This document shows, one piece after another, positions 62,340 to 64,000 of a stretch of 64,000 nt of DNA. The position numbers and the translations under genes were made by a program. The notes under the pieces are model-generated. The model made no database searches. It had not been told where the DNA came from and saw only the letters and a list, made by a program, of their open reading frames with translations. The stretch is from Desulfitobacterium chlororespirans DSM 11544 (GTDB lineage: Bacteria; Bacillota; Desulfitobacteriia; Desulfitobacteriales; Desulfitobacteriaceae). The stretch lies in the NCBI RefSeq assembly GCF_900143285.1, contig NZ_FRDN01000015.1:124001-188000 (forward strand), written 5' to 3'. Every line of letters begins with the position of its first letter. Positions within the stretch are counted from its first letter, which is position 1.

Positions 62340-63363
62340 GGGGGGACGGAGAGGAGGAAGGCCTGGAAAGATACTTGGGAAAGCAGGGTATGGCGTTCTG
62401 ATCCTGACGGCCCTTATGTGTTTAGCACTGGCCATCATGCTTTCCGTCAGTATCGGCATTGCCGGCAGCGGCTTTAAAACCCTTCTTCAAACGGTTGTCT
62501 TGGGGGATAACTCCTCCAATCTGGGCAGAATCATGCTGGAAATGCGCCTGCCCAGGGCTTTGGCCGCTTGCTTAACCGGAGCGGCCTTTGCCCTTGCCGG
62601 GGCGATTATGCAGGGGATCACCCGTAATCCCCTGGCGGATGCGGGACTTTTGGGGATCAACGCCGGGGCGGGTTTTGCGGTGGCCCTCGGTGCGGTGCTT
62701 TGGCCCTCTTTATCTTCTTTGGGGACCATGCTGACAGCTTTTGGGGGAGCGGCACTGGCTGTGCTGCTGGTTTATGGTCTGGGCATGGGTAAACAAAAAT
62801 CCGGCGCGATTCGGCTGATTTTAGCGGGAGCCGCCGTAGGGGCTTTTTTGACGGCCTTGAGTCAAGGGGTAGGTCTTACGTTTGGGCTCTCCAAGGATCT
62901 GTCCTTTTGGACCTCGGGCAGTCTCGCTGGAATTTCCTGGGCTCAGTTAAACGTCGCAGCACCCTGGATTGCTGCCGCAGGGGTGGCTGGGCTGCTGCTT
63001 GCGGGGAGATTATCCATTCTAGCATTAGGTGAGGAGAGTGCGGCGGGATTGGGGGTTAATGTAGGAGCTCTCCGCCTGACCGGGTTGGGAGTGGTTCTGG
63101 TTTTGGCGGGAGCAAGCGTATCCCTGGCGGGAGGGATTTCTTTTCTGGGACTCATTATTCCTCATACGGCCCGGCTGCTGGTAGGAGCGGATTATCGCAA
63201 AATTTTGCCCCTCTCCGCACTTTTGGGCGGGATGCTGCTGGTGCTGTCCGATGTGGCGGCCCGCATGATCAACGCTCCTTTTGATACTCCGGTGGGTGCG
63301 CTGGTTTCGGTCATCGGCGTTCCCTTCTTTCTGGTGCTGACCTATCGGAAGAAAGGAGCTTAG
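62329..63363 (+). CDS. FecCD-family iron-siderophore permease, first subunit
   Basis: A 344-aa inner-membrane permease with about nine to ten segments. Family motifs: MRLPRALAACLTGAAFALAGAIMQGITRNPLADAGLLGINAGA near residue 78, and the C-terminal GGISFLGLIIPHTARLLVGADYR, the EAA-like loop that contacts the ATPase. ATG 62329 overlaps the binding-protein gene by 11 bases; no distinct ribosome site lies before it, so translation is probably coupled. A long in-frame extension to 62242 lies inside the previous gene. Confidence 0.9.
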   Translation: MLNRGGRRGGRPGKILGKAGYGVLILTALMCLALAIMLSVSIGIAGSGFKTLLQTVVLGDNSSNLGRIMLEMRLPRALAACLTGAAFALAGAIMQGITRNPLADAGLLGINAGAGFAVALGAVLWPSLSSLGTMLTAFGGAALAVLLVYGLGMGKQKSGAIRLILAGAAVGAFLTALSQGVGLTFGLSKDLSFWTSGSLAGISWAQLNVAAPWIAAAGVAGLLLAGRLSILALGEESAAGLGVNVGALRLTGLGVVLVLAGASVSLAGGISFLGLIIPHTARLLVGADYRKILPLSALLGGMLLVLSDVAARMINAPFDTPVGALVSVIGVPFFLVLTYRKKGA

Positions 63364-63365
63364 TA

Positions 63366-64000
63366 ATGCATAAAAATCATCAACGGCTGCTTTTCCTGGG
63401 GCTGCTTTTTTCAGGGGTTCTGGTTGCCATGTTGCTTGCTGTGAACTGTGGGTATGCAAGGATTTCTTATGATCAGGTTCTGATGACCGTTTGGCGGCCT
63501 TGGGAATCCGGGGCCTCGCTTGTGTTGGTGCAGATCCGTCTGCCCCGTATTGTTCTGGCGGTTCTCTGCGGTATGGGGCTGGCGTTGTCCGGTTGTACCC
63601 TCCAGTCAGTGACGGAAAATCCCCTGGCTGATCCGGGAATTCTGGGGATTAATGCGGGAGCCGGTCTTATGGTGGTGATCTTTCTGGCCTATTTTCCGTC
63701 CCTGCATCTCTACGCCATGATCTATCAGCCCTTGTTCGCCTTGGCCGGGGGGCTGCTGGTGGCTGTGTTTCTCTACGGTTTTTCCCGTCGGAGAGGCAAG
63801 GTTAATACGGATTACCTTCTTCTGGGAGGAATTGCTGCCGCCGCCGGATTTTCCGCACTGATGGTTGTTATGGGAGCTGATATGGAAAACAACAGCTACC
63901 AGGCGGTGGCCCGCTGGCTGGCCGGCAACATCTGGGGGAGCAGTTGGTATCAGGTGAAAACCCTTCTCCCATATTTATTGGTCCTGATTCCTTTTCTCTT
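63366..64000 (+). CDS. FecCD-family permease, second subunit (3' end cut by the window)
   Basis: ATG 63366 follows GGAG two bases after the first permease ends. The visible 211 codons contain the same motifs: IRLPRIVLAVLCGMGLALSGCTLQSVTENPLADPGILGINAGAG, then further membrane segments. It probably pairs with the first subunit as a heterodimer, and the ATPase gene is expected just beyond the window. There is no stop before 64000. Confidence 0.9.
   Translation, partial: MHKNHQRLLFLGLLFSGVLVAMLLAVNCGYARISYDQVLMTVWRPWESGASLVLVQIRLPRIVLAVLCGMGLALSGCTLQSVTENPLADPGILGINAGAGLMVVIFLAYFPSLHLYAMIYQPLFALAGGLLVAVFLYGFSRRRGKVNTDYLLLGGIAAAAGFSALMVVMGADMENNSYQAVARWLAGNIWGSSWYQVKTLLPYLLVLIPFL

Overview
The window looks like chromosome of a spore-forming, low-to-medium GC Firmicute of the Peptococcaceae, most like Desulfitobacterium. 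This is an inference from strong AGGAGG ribosome sites with many GTG/TTG starts, the paired glgC/glgD glycogen genes, a CarD-type regulator, LctP and TauE permeases, a tripartite tricarboxylate transporter and a NosR/NapH-like polyferredoxin. No rRNA, CRISPR array, intact transposase or prophage was seen.

Layout. 0.1-7 kb is an envelope and accessory stretch: an LtaS-type sulfatase, a solitary TIR protein, a Doc/Fic toxin with a very short antitoxin, and a run of six small unassigned membrane/lipoprotein genes that includes a BlaR1-like tail without its protease. 7.1-11.7 kb is carAB with its own promoter and terminator. A carD-type gene (11.7-12.2 kb, minus strand) is divergent from a complete glycogen operon (12.5-26.0 kb): glgB-glgP-glgC-glgD-glgA, a GH13-GH77 fusion and pgi. 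26.2-40.2 kb is a catabolic region: a GntR/HutC regulator, then aldehyde dehydrogenase, a broken UxaA-like remnant, an iron-type alcohol dehydrogenase, TctC-TctB-TctA, a DapA-family lyase, a LarA-family protein and an IlvD/Edd dehydratase, followed by TauE and LctP permeases. The set fits non-phosphorylative breakdown of a sugar acid or related hydroxyacid: import, C2 epimerisation, dehydration, aldol cleavage, then oxidation or reduction of the aldehyde. Regulator and operon share an ATTGCA/TGCAAT half-site.

40.4-54 kb is a patchwork. A lipoprotein gene is split by a T7 frameshift, followed by a YefM/RelE-type toxin-antitoxin pair and a degraded 3' end of a glucokinase gene. Then come three unknown genes, an MGDG-synthase-like glycosyltransferase with a TVP38 protein, and a TetR-controlled RND efflux pair. 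At about 52.7-53.9 kb a fragment of the same lipoprotein lies beside the intact glucokinase, so the lipoprotein/glucokinase junction exists twice, on both sides of about 10 kb. 54-64 kb holds a striking fusion (CRP-like domain, degenerate AAA+, membrane polyferredoxin), an MFS exporter, an acyl-ACP thioesterase, trmB, tRNA-Arg(ACG) and tRNA-Gly(TCC), a RidA protein, and an AraC-regulated iron-siderophore import operon whose second permease runs off the window.

All calls rest on reading the sequence and remembered family motifs; no database search was possible.
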